NCBI RefSeq assembly: GCF_003020125.1
Contig: NZ_PYFW01000005.1
Coordinates: 62,001-126,000 of the forward strand
Direction: 5' to 3'
From: Bradyrhizobium sp. MOS003
GTDB lineage: Bacteria > Pseudomonadota > Alphaproteobacteria > Rhizobiales > Xanthobacteraceae
Length of the DNA: 64,000 nt
Shown: positions 26,288-34,051 of the stretch, one piece after another
Layout: every line of letters starts with the position of its first letter
How positions within the stretch are numbered: the first letter of the stretch is position 1
The notes under the pieces: generated by a model
What the model was told of the DNA's origin: nothing
Seen by the model: the letters and a program-made list of their open reading frames with translations, nothing else
Databases searched by the model: none
Program-made: the position numbers and the translations under genes

Positions 26288-28832
26288 TCATGAGGCACGG
26301 GCCTTCTGCAATTTGCCGAGCGCGTGCTCGACCACTTCCAGCGTGTAGGGCTTCTGAACGACCGGCGCGTCGGCCAGCTGTTCCGGGATCGGCGCGCGCT
26401 CGCCATAGCCGGTTGCGAAGATGAAGGGTACGCCAATCTCTTTCAGCTTCTGCGCCACCTTGATGCTGCTCTCGTTGCCGAGATTGAGATCGAGCAGTGC
26501 GAAGTTGGGTCGGGTGCGCTCGATCGAACGTAGCGCCTGGTCCACCGACGCGGCGGTGTCGACGTGGCGCGCGCCGAGATCGAGCAGAATGACCTCTGCC
26601 GCCATCGCGATGATCAGATTATCCTCGACGATCAGCGCGGTTTCGGAGATCCGCGGACGGTCGGATTGCTTTTCCTCAACTCGCATGGCTGCTCCTGCTA
26701 TCGCCGGCATCAGTTCGACGTAATTGGCGGGAATCACGAACGTCGCCTGGACGCCCAGAAGGTCGAAGCGGATTTCCGCGTCGCCCTTGAGATCGAACGG
26801 CACCGAGCGCTCGATGATCGTGGTGCCGAAGCCGCGCCGCGACGGCGGCTGCACCGGCGGCCCGCCGCTTTCCTTCCATTCGATCACGAGGCTGGACGAG
26901 GGATCGAGGCGCCAGACCACCTCGACGCTGCCGGTGGAATCGGCGAGCGCGCCATATTTGGCGGAATTGGTCATCATTTCGTGGACGACGAGAGCCAGCG
27001 TGGAGAACGCCTTGGGATCGAGCGCGACGTCCGGCCCGCCCATTTTCACCCGCCCTGCGCGCGCCCCGAGATAGGCTCCGGCCTCGGATTCGAGCAGGGT
27101 TCGCAGCGCCACCGGGGCCCAGTTCAGATTGGTAATCTGGTCGTGGGCGCGGGCCAGCGCCTGGATGCGACCGCCAAGGACGCTCGCAAACTCCTCCACG
27201 CTCGTCGCCGTATCCTTGCTTTGCGCCACCAGCGCGCGGACCAGGCTCAGGATGTTACGAACGCGGTGATTGAGCTCGGCGATCATCAGCTCCTGCCGCT
27301 CCTGCGCGCCGCGGCGCTCGCGCGCGGCGAGGTCGGACAATTGCAGGATCACCTCCAGTAGCGTGACGCGCAGGCTCTCGGCGATGCGGATGTCGGCAGA
27401 CGACCACGGCTTCGATTGCCCCGCCACCGTCTCCTGCCAGAGCTCGAAGCTCTTGCGCGGCGTCAGGCGGGGCCCATTCGGACCTTCGTCATAGACCTTG
27501 TCGGGAGCGCCGGCCCAGTTCACGAAGCGCGTGACCTCGCGCCGGAAGAAGACTAGGCAGTCGCGCGGTGTCCGGGAGATGGGAATGGCGAGAAAACCCG
27601 CCGCGCGGTCGCGAAAGGCTTGGCCGGCGGCATAGACCTTGGCGATCTCGGCGCTGGCAAAGATCCGGCCCGGCGAGGTCCGGTTGATGAAGGCGACGAG
27701 ATCCTTCACCTCGTCTTCGGTGGGCGTGTCTCCCTCGAGCGAAATCTTGTTGTCGGACCAGACCGCGACGCCGTGGCACGCGATCATCTTGCGGTAATCG
27801 CTGAGAAAATCGACGACCGCGCGCCGGCTGTGCTCGTGTGAGGCCGCGATCTCGATCAAGCGCTCCTGAACCTGGTGAGCTCGCGCCTCGTAGGCGACAT
27901 CGCCCTCGCGCTCGCGTCCCTCGACGATCCAGGAGAACATCTGTCCGAACAGCTCGGCCGCGGTGCGCTTCTCGAACGAGATGTAGCGCGGCGAGTAATG
28001 ATGGCAGGCGAACAGGCCCCACAACTTGCCGTCGCGCAGGATCGACACCGACATCGACGCGGCGACGCCCATGTTTCGCAGATATTCAATGTGGATCGGC
28101 GAAACCGATCGCAGCACGCTCATCGAGAGGTCGAGCAGACCGGCATTGTGCGTGGGTGTAGAGACCAGCGCAGCGGGCCTGGCGTTGATGTCGGCGATGA
28201 TGCGCAGCCAGTTGCGCTGATAGAGGATGCGGGCCTGCCGTGGAATGTCGGACGCCGGATAATGCAGGCCGAGGAAGGATTCGCCCGGTTTCCGCGGTCT
28301 CGGCGATGACCTCGCCTGACCCGTCCGGGTGAAACTGATAGACCATGACCCGGTCGAAGCCGGTGAGCACCTTGAGCTGGCGCGCGGCTTCGCGGGCAAG
28401 CTCACTCATGCCGCGCGTCTTGCGGATGCGCTCGAGCATCAGGCGGACGAGCTCACCGGAATTGACACCGGGCTCGTCGACGCTGGGCTCTGCCTCGATC
28501 ACGAGATAGACCCCGGAGAAATGGATCGCGAGATCGTAAAGCGGTTTGCCGGTCAGGAGCTCGACGCCGAACAGGCGCTCGGTCGCATCCGGCCCGCTCA
28601 AATGGTCGACATGGCGGCGGATGGTCTCGACGGCGGCTTCGGAGAAAACCCTCGACAGGGGCTGCTGGAGCAGATCGGCCACGTCGCTTCCGAGGAAGCT
28701 GCCGGCATTCTCGGACGCCATGCAGATCGTGAAATCGGAGAGCACGGTGAGCAGAAAACCGTACGGCTGCACGCTGCCGGGAATGTGGATCGGCTCGCGA
28801 TCGCAATTGGTGAGATTGACCGCCTCGCTCAT
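26288..28832 (-). pseudogene. bphP: Bacteriophytochrome histidine kinase with REC domain, frameshifted
   Basis: Two overlapping frames together encode one red/far-red photoreceptor of about 848 residues. The first frame starts at 28832: Cys10, in NLTNCDREP, is the biliverdin attachment site; the PAS domain follows, then the start of GAF (FDRVMVYQFHPDGSGEVIAE). The frame then breaks at about 28281-28286. The second frame resumes with ESFLGLHYPASDIPRQAR and carries the rest of GAF, PHY (with PRKSFELWQETV in the tongue), an HWE-type kinase (ELNHRVRNIL with the phospho-His, VVHEMMTNSAKYGAL, IEWKESGGPP) and a C-terminal receiver (LIVEDNLI, ALLDLNLG). Adding two bases (GGGCGAATC to GGGCGCGAATC) would restore one frame. 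It is either a recent mutation or a sequencing error; nothing else in the gene is decayed. Confidence 0.9.
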
Positions 28833-29410
28833 GCGCGGTCCGCCGCCTGCTCGAACGCGGCGAAGGCCGCGCCTGCCGCCTCGATCGCTTCGTCGTCGCA
28901 GGCGTCTTCGGCTCCAAGCTTCGCCAGGAAGCTCTGCCAGAGCCGCTGGCCCGCACCATGGCTGAGATAGTCCGTGGCCTTACCGATGCGCGGGTCTGCA
29001 GCGTCAGCGACCGCCTTGAGCAGGAATTTGGCGCCGAGCCGGGAGCCCTCCAGCACATACATCGTGCCGAGCACGCCGCTTCGTGTCAGGGGCCGCACCG
29101 ACACCGTGGATTGCGCGGCGCTCCCAAGCCGGCCGAGATCAGCCGCAATCGCTGCGCTGCGTGACCGCTCCGGCCAATCCTGAAACATTCTGGCAACGCC
29201 CGCCTCGACGAGCGCCGCCTCCAGCGGCAAAAGCGCGCCCGCACTGGCTTGCAGAAAACGACGGTAGCCGGACAAGGTGGCGAGATGGAACGACGTCAGC
29301 TGCGCATCGAGGTCCCGGTGCGCAACCGCAGTGGCATCTCTTAGTCTTTCGCGGAGTCCGGGGAAGCTACGGCCCACATGTGTCGAAACGTCCGAAGCCC
29401 CAGCCAGCAT
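28829..29410 (-). CDS. bphO: Biliverdin-producing heme oxygenase
   Basis: BphO opens heme to biliverdin, iron and CO and thereby supplies the phytochrome chromophore. The 193-residue helical protein has the proximal histidine at residue 31 in TAVAHRDLD, and the distal helix with the glycine-rich RSGVLGTMYVLEGSRLGAKFLL segment near residues 110-130. The stop overlaps the bphP start by 4 bp, so the pair is translationally coupled, the usual arrangement for chromophore and photoreceptor. It is not broken, unlike bphP. No photosynthesis genes are adjacent. Confidence 0.92.
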   Translation of the reverse strand: MLAGASDVSTHVGRSFPGLRERLRDATAVAHRDLDAQLTSFHLATLSGYRRFLQASAGALLPLEAALVEAGVARMFQDWPERSRSAAIAADLGRLGSAAQSTVSVRPLTRSGVLGTMYVLEGSRLGAKFLLKAVADAADPRIGKATDYLSHGAGQRLWQSFLAKLGAEDACDDEAIEAAGAAFAAFEQAADRA

Positions 29411-29517
29411 AGATTTCCCAACGCGCGCATGCCGGGGGCGCGATTGCCCCGGAACGGACCAAACGCCGGGGGAAACCCAAAGGTTCCCACCCAGAGCCGG
29501 AAAACGGCGGCGGCGCC

Positions 29518-29685
29518 CTACCGCTGCCGACGGGGCTTACTCAACTCGTATTCGATTTCGGACCTGGTCATGCCGCAGTCCAGCAGCTCCCGTTCGGTCA
29601 TGGCTGCGAGCTGATACCGGGCCCGGGACCGCTCCCGCCGGACCCGCACGATGTCCACAAGCGTCCGCCAGGCCCGCATGACCAT
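29518..29685 (-). CDS. Small DUF1127 protein
   Basis: This protein of about 55 residues has the DUF1127 core (RYQLAAMTERELLDCGMTRSEIEYEL) common in alphaproteobacteria and associated elsewhere with stress and phosphate responses or RNA turnover. The ATG at 29685 is preferred; the frame also opens at a TTG (29733), which would add 16 residues without family resemblance. The tail is basic (KPRRQR). It stands alone between bphO and the SnoaL-like gene. Confidence 0.82.
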   Translation of the reverse strand: MVMRAWRTLVDIVRVRRERSRARYQLAAMTERELLDCGMTRSEIEYELSKPRRQR

Positions 29686-29738
29686 CGCCGGCTGTGACGA
29701 ACAGGACCGGCCGGCGGACGCGACGCGGTGCAATCCGG

Positions 29739-30182
29739 TCAGCTCGCGGCCCTCGCGGCTGTCTGCGGAAAGGGCCCGAGTGCCTTCTCAGTCAGGATCG
29801 AGTCGCAGTATTCCCGGATCTCCTTGATCTTGCCGCCCTCGAGACGAAACACCAGACAGTAGTCGTTGTCGTAGCGGACGCCCTCCGGCGTGACGTTGTC
29901 GCCCTTGGCTTCCACCACGACGACGTCGCCATCGGCGATGAAGCGGTGGGCGACAGTGCGGGTCCGGTCGACCAGGCGGGTGCGCACATAGGCGTGCAGA
30001 TCGTTGAGGATCGACTGCTTGCCCGAAAAGGTCCTCGACCAGGAATACTGACCGGTCACGACCCATCGGGCGTCGTCGGCAAGGCTTGAGGTAAAGAGGG
30101 CGCGGTCCCGCGCGGCCGGATCCGGATCGGCAGCCGCGGCGAAAATGTCCTGCATCAGTTTCTTGTTGGCGCTCGCGCTCAT
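29739..30182 (-). CDS. NTF2/SnoaL-like protein
   Basis: This 147-residue protein has the cone-shaped NTF2-like fold pattern: N-terminal helices (MQDIFAAAADPDP), then ARWVVTGQYSWSRTFSGKQSILNDL and the strand set VVVEAKGDNVTPEGVRYDNDYCLVFRLEGGKIKEIREYCDS. Related proteins are SnoaL-type cyclases or ketosteroid isomerase-like enzymes, and many have no known reaction. The ATG at 30182 begins the family-like part. It is divergent from the LysR gene with 91 bp between, so it is a natural regulatory target of that LysR protein. Confidence 0.82.
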   Translation of the reverse strand: MSASANKKLMQDIFAAAADPDPAARDRALFTSSLADDARWVVTGQYSWSRTFSGKQSILNDLHAYVRTRLVDRTRTVAHRFIADGDVVVVEAKGDNVTPEGVRYDNDYCLVFRLEGGKIKEIREYCDSILTEKALGPFPQTAARAAS

Positions 30183-30250
30183 GGCGGCATCTCCGTTTGA
30201 TGGCAACACGGAGATCATCGCGGGGGAATGGTCATTCTTCAAATCAATAG

Positions 30251-30269
30251 CGAATATGATATCTATTCG
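30251..30269. promoter_or_regulatory. Candidate LysR-type operator
   Basis: CGAATA and TATTCG form a perfect inverted repeat around a 7 bp centre (tgatatc), ending 4 bp before the LysR start codon. The AT-rich core and the position between two divergent genes suit a LysR-type site, which usually regulates both its own gene and the divergent partner. Confidence 0.55.
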
Positions 30270-30273
30270 ACCC

Positions 30274-31197
30274 ATGAATTTGAATTCGCTCGACCTGAAC
30301 CTGCTGACCGCACTCGACGCGCTGCTGCGCGAGGCCAATGTCAGCCGCGCCGCCCTGAGGATCGGTCTGTCACAGCCGGCCGCGAGCCACGCGCTCCAGC
30401 GCCTGCGCAACATCTTTGGCGACCCGCTGCTGGTGCGCACCGGTGCGCACATGGAGCTGACGCCGCGGGCGCAGGCGCTGCGCGCGCCGCTGGCACAGGC
30501 GCTCGATCAGGTGCGCGGGCTGTTCGTGCCCGACGAATTCGATGCCCCGCGCAGCGAGCGGCAATTCCGCCTGATGATGCCGGATCTCGCGGTCGAGCTG
30601 CTGATGCCGCCCTTGATGGAGAAGGTGACGCGGCTAGCGCCCAACGTCCGCATCGACGTCGTGCCATGGCGGGGTCCTACGATCTTCCACGCCGAGTTCG
30701 CACGCACGATCGATCTGGTAATCTCGATCGGCAACGCCTTCAAAGGCTTTCACCGCCAGTTGCTCTACACCGACAGCGACGCGCTGGCGGTGCGGCGCGG
30801 CCATCCGATGGCTGCGAAGCTGAAGCGGCGCGAAACCTTCCTGGCCGCGCGCCATGTCGGCGTGATCATTCGTGGCCAGCCCGAGGATTTGATCGACACC
30901 TGGCTGCGCAGCAAGGGCATCGAGCGGCACATCTCGCTGGTCGTGCCGGGCTATCTCGAAGCGCTGCACGTCGCCGCCCGCACCGATCTCGTCGCCTTCG
31001 TGCCGCGCCGGCTGATCGCAGCGCTGTCGAAGCAGCTCGGCCTCGCCACGGTCACGCCGCCGCTCGACCCCGGGATCGACGAGCAGTTCATGTTTTACCC
31101 AACCCGCGCCCAGATGGACCCGGGCTCGATCTGGCTGCGGCGGCTGATGCTGGAGACGGGGCGGGAATTGGAGCAAGCCAAGGGCAAACTCACGTAG
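30274..31197 (+). CDS. LysR-family transcriptional regulator
   Basis: This 307-residue regulator has an N-terminal winged helix (LDLNLLTALDALLREANVSRAALRIGLSQPAASHALQRLR with the recognition helix) and a C-terminal periplasmic-binding-like effector domain (residues about 90-300). It resembles the NodD/NahR-like branch in its LDLNLL start and its HMELTPRAQ segment. The frame opens at 30145, but the ATG at 30274 starts the domain exactly. The stop codon TAG is part of the left arm of repeat copy D. The likely targets are the divergent SnoaL-like gene and itself. The effector is unknown. Confidence 0.92.
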   Translation: MNLNSLDLNLLTALDALLREANVSRAALRIGLSQPAASHALQRLRNIFGDPLLVRTGAHMELTPRAQALRAPLAQALDQVRGLFVPDEFDAPRSERQFRLMMPDLAVELLMPPLMEKVTRLAPNVRIDVVPWRGPTIFHAEFARTIDLVISIGNAFKGFHRQLLYTDSDALAVRRGHPMAAKLKRRETFLAARHVGVIIRGQPEDLIDTWLRSKGIERHISLVVPGYLEALHVAARTDLVAFVPRRLIAALSKQLGLATVTPPLDPGIDEQFMFYPTRAQMDPGSIWLRRLMLETGRELEQAKGKLT

Positions 31198-31281
31198 GGT
31201 GGGCAAAGCGGAGCGTGCCCCCCACTTGTCACCGCTGGCGAGAAATGGTGGGCACGGCGCTTTGCGCCTTTGCCCCCTACT
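31193..31281. repeat. Palindromic intergenic repeat, family 1, copy D
   Basis: The left arm cgtagggtgggcaaagcgg contains the TAG stop codon of the LysR gene. The right arm, gcgctttgcgcctttgcccc, is more decayed than in the other copies and lacks the final accctacg. It lies between the LysR gene and the convergent GST gene. Confidence 0.88.
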
Positions 31282-31295
31282 AGAGTCGGGTTCTC

Positions 31296-31916
31296 CTACG
31301 CCTTCTGCGCGGCCATCACCTTCGCCACCGCGGGACGATCCGACATGCGCTTGAAATGGTCGGCAATCTTCGGCGTGGCGTTGATGTCGACGCTGTCGCC
31401 TTCGAGCCAGGTGGAGAGCGTGTAGAGATAGGGATCGCAGATCGTGTACTGTTCGCCCATCGCCCAGGGTCCCCTGAACATCTTCTGCTCCATCAGGGCA
31501 AAGCAGGCCGCCATGGTCTTCGGCACCATCGCCTTCATGTCTGCGAACGAGCTCTCCTGCGCCGCCCAGCGCGCGCCGCGCATCTTGTGGGCATGGTTGA
31601 TGTGCACGGTCGAGCACAGATACGAGTTGAGGGACTGCACCTGGGCGAAATCGAAGGGATCATCGAGCGGCGCGAGCTTCGCCTTCGGGAAGGTCTGGGC
31701 GACGTAAGCCAGCATCGCCGGCGTCTCGGTGAGGACGCCCCGATCGGTCACCAGCGCCGGCACGCGGCCCTTCGGGTTGATCTTGAGATAGTCCGGGCTG
31801 TTCTGCTGGTTGTCCTTGAAGCTCAGCCGTTCGGCCGTGTAGTCGGCGCCGGCCTCCTCCAGGGTGATGTAGGTGGCGAGCGCGCAGGTGCCGGTCGCGT
31901 AGTAGAGCTTGAGCAT
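31296..31916 (-). CDS. Glutathione S-transferase, second copy
   Basis: This 206-residue protein has the beta-class GST pattern: N-terminal LKLYYATGTCALATYITLEEAGADY with a possible active-site Cys10, then INPKGRVPAL and ETPAMLAYVAQ for glutathione binding, and an all-helical C-terminal domain ending near TPKIADHFKRMSDRP. The Cys next to Thr and Gly in GTCALA fits beta-class enzymes such as Proteus GST. The ATG at 31916 is used instead of the ATG at 31928. It is divergent from the FAD-dependent oxygenase gene, with 127 bp between. Confidence 0.9.
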   Translation of the reverse strand: MLKLYYATGTCALATYITLEEAGADYTAERLSFKDNQQNSPDYLKINPKGRVPALVTDRGVLTETPAMLAYVAQTFPKAKLAPLDDPFDFAQVQSLNSYLCSTVHINHAHKMRGARWAAQESSFADMKAMVPKTMAACFALMEQKMFRGPWAMGEQYTICDPYLYTLSTWLEGDSVDINATPKIADHFKRMSDRPAVAKVMAAQKA

Positions 31917-32043
31917 GTCGGACCTCATGGGGAAAATCGGAGGTTAACGGCCCTCAGCCGCGCCGTCCATAGGGGACGTCTTCGCAGTTGCCCACCGCCG
32001 CCCGGCTGTGCGAAGACGCCTTGAATCGAGGGGGGATTTTGTC

Positions 32044-33318
32044 ATGACGGTACTCATCGCCGGTGGCGGCATCGGCGGCTTGACGCTCGCGCTCAGCCTG
32101 CACGGAGCCGGCGTTCCCGTGAAAGTGTTCGAGAGCGTCACCGAACTGAAGCCGCTCGGCGTCGGCATCAACGTGCTGCCGCATGCGGTCCGCGAGCTGA
32201 TCGAGCTCGGGCTGCTGGACAAGCTCGATGCCAGCGGCGTGAGGACGCGCGAGCTCGCCTATTTCTCCAAGCACGGCAAGCCGATCTGGAGCGAGCCGCG
32301 CGGGCTTGACGCCGGTTACAAATGGCCGCAATTCTCGATCCATCGCGGCACCCTCCAGCAGATCCTGCTGGACACCGCGATAGAGCGGCTCGGCCGAGGC
32401 AACATCCTCACCAGCCATCATCTGACCGGTTGGACCGAAACCGCGAGCGGCGTGCGCGCCGACTTCATCGACAAGGCGACCGGCAAGGCCGCCGGGACCT
32501 ACGACGGCGCGATCCTGATCGCCGCTGACGGCATCCATTCCGCCGTGCGCGAAAAGCTGTATCCGGGTGAAGGTCCGCCGATCTGGAACGGCCGCATCCT
32601 CTGGCGCGGCGTCACGCCGTCCAAGGCCTTCCTGACTGGCCGCACCATGATCATGGCCGGCCATGAGATCCTGAAATTCGTCTGCTATCCCATCAGCAAG
32701 GCGCCGGATGCAGCGGGCAACCATCTGATCAACTGGGTCGCCGAACGCCATATGCCGCCGACCTATCAATGGCGGCGCGAGGACTATAACCGCACCGCCC
32801 GCCTGGAAGAGTTCCTGCCCTGGTTCGAGAACTGGCAATTCGACTGGCTCGACGTGCCCGGCCTCATCAGAAACTGCCCGCACGCCTATGAATATCCGCT
32901 GGTCGACCGCGATCCGGTCTCGCAATGGACCTTCGGCAAGGTCACGCTGATGGGCGATGCCGCGCACCCGATGTACCCGATCGGCTCGAACGGCGCCTCG
33001 CAGGCCATCCTCGATGCCCGGACCATTACGCGCGAAATCCTCGCGCACGGCCCGACGCAGGCGGCGCTGCTCGCCTACGAGGCCGAGCGGAGGCCCGCGA
33101 CCACCGACCTCGTCCTGCTCAACCGCAAGAACGGCCCCGAGCAGGTCATGCAACTCGTCGAGGAACGCGCGCCCGACGGCTACAAGGTCGTCACCGACGT
33201 GCTGTCGCAGCAAGAGCTGGAGAACATCGCAGCGAACTACAAGCGCGTCGCGGGATTCCAGGTCGAGGCGCTGAATGCGAAACCGCCGATCGTGAGTGCG
33301 GGCGCGCGCGCGGGCTAA
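32044..33318 (+). CDS. FAD-dependent aromatic monooxygenase-like protein
   Basis: This 424-residue flavoprotein belongs to the class A hydroxylases of the salicylate/p-hydroxybenzoate type. The N-terminal FAD motif is VLIAGGGIGGLTLALSLHGAG, the central dinucleotide-sensing segment is DGAILIAADGIHSAVRE, and the second FAD-binding block is MGDAAHPMYPIGSNGASQAILDA near residue 300. Such enzymes add one oxygen atom with NAD(P)H. The substrate is unknown, and it is not part of an obvious degradation cluster. It may be linked to the divergent GST gene. It converges on a thioesterase gene across a hairpin. Confidence 0.87.
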   Translation: MTVLIAGGGIGGLTLALSLHGAGVPVKVFESVTELKPLGVGINVLPHAVRELIELGLLDKLDASGVRTRELAYFSKHGKPIWSEPRGLDAGYKWPQFSIHRGTLQQILLDTAIERLGRGNILTSHHLTGWTETASGVRADFIDKATGKAAGTYDGAILIAADGIHSAVREKLYPGEGPPIWNGRILWRGVTPSKAFLTGRTMIMAGHEILKFVCYPISKAPDAAGNHLINWVAERHMPPTYQWRREDYNRTARLEEFLPWFENWQFDWLDVPGLIRNCPHAYEYPLVDRDPVSQWTFGKVTLMGDAAHPMYPIGSNGASQAILDARTITREILAHGPTQAALLAYEAERRPATTDLVLLNRKNGPEQVMQLVEERAPDGYKVVTDVLSQQELENIAANYKRVAGFQVEALNAKPPIVSAGARAG

Positions 33319-33334
33319 CACTTACAAAGCCGCG

Positions 33335-33374
33335 GGCTCCCTCTTCACCTCTCCCCGCAAGAACGGGGCGAGGG
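33335..33374. repeat. Hairpin at a convergent junction
   Basis: CTCCCTC pairs with GAGGGAG, and ccccg with cgggg inside it, around a short loop. It lies 16 bp after the oxygenase stop and 21 bp before the thioesterase end. It resembles the cctctccccgc type of intergenic repeat and may terminate both transcripts. Confidence 0.6.
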
Positions 33375-33395
33375 AGTGAGAGACGGGTGCCCGCT

Positions 33396-33815
33396 TTACC
33401 GCACCACCCGCGCCGCCTCCAGCAATCGCTCGCTCGCGCTTGCCGTTGCCAGCACCGTGCCGTCTTCAGCCATCAGCTTGGCCTCGACGAAGGCAATCGT
33501 CCTGCCGAGCTGCGTCACCTTCGCCTCGCCGACGATCGGACCGGGTTTCGCGGGGCTGAGGAAATTCACCGTCATGCTGATCGTCGAGGTGTAGAGCCGG
33601 CCCTCGCTCATCACCAGCACCGCCGGGCCCATGGTGTCGTCGAGCATGGCCGAGAGCATGCCGCCCTGGATGAAGCCGGCCGGATTGCAGAACTCCGGCT
33701 TGCCCTCGAAACCGAGCTTGATCCAGCCCTCCTCGGGGCGGGCATCGAGGAGACGCCATCCCAGCAATTCGGCGCAGGGCGGCCTTGGAAAATTGTCGAG
33801 CGCAGTCTTGACCAT
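33396..33815 (-). CDS. PaaI-type hotdog-fold thioesterase
   Basis: This 139-residue hotdog-fold protein should hydrolyse acyl- or aryl-CoA thioesters. The core contains CNPAGFIQGGMLSAMLDDTMGPA (the central helix with an acidic residue) followed by LYTSTISMTVNFLSPAKPGPI and AFVEAKLMAEDGTVLATASA, the usual PaaI-type order. It is cytoplasmic. Substrate range is not readable. The gene is alone on its strand: its 5' side faces the diguanylate cyclase gene across 236 bp with no other gene. Confidence 0.9.
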   Translation of the reverse strand: MVKTALDNFPRPPCAELLGWRLLDARPEEGWIKLGFEGKPEFCNPAGFIQGGMLSAMLDDTMGPAVLVMSEGRLYTSTISMTVNFLSPAKPGPIVGEAKVTQLGRTIAFVEAKLMAEDGTVLATASASERLLEAARVVR

Positions 33816-34051
33816 TCGGGGCTCCGTTGCCGGTCAGTCATAGCTGAGGCCTGCTGACAGCCTGATGTCAGCAGGCGACACCGCGCCGCAGCATGCCGCG
33901 GACACCGGAACTTCGCGAGCGATGCAGCGCTTTAGGTATTATCAACCAAGCGGCTTCACGACCGATTCAATACGATCCAATTGGGCAATCCGCCGGTAAG
34001 CGGTTGGCAGGTACCACATGGCATACGCGACGGTGAAACCGGAGCCTATTC

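Noticed and set aside
26288..28405. Treating the 705-codon frame as an independent kinase gene.
   Set aside because: Its first 40 residues have no family resemblance and overlap the upstream frame; the GAF sequence joins the two frames in the middle of the domain, so this is one broken gene.
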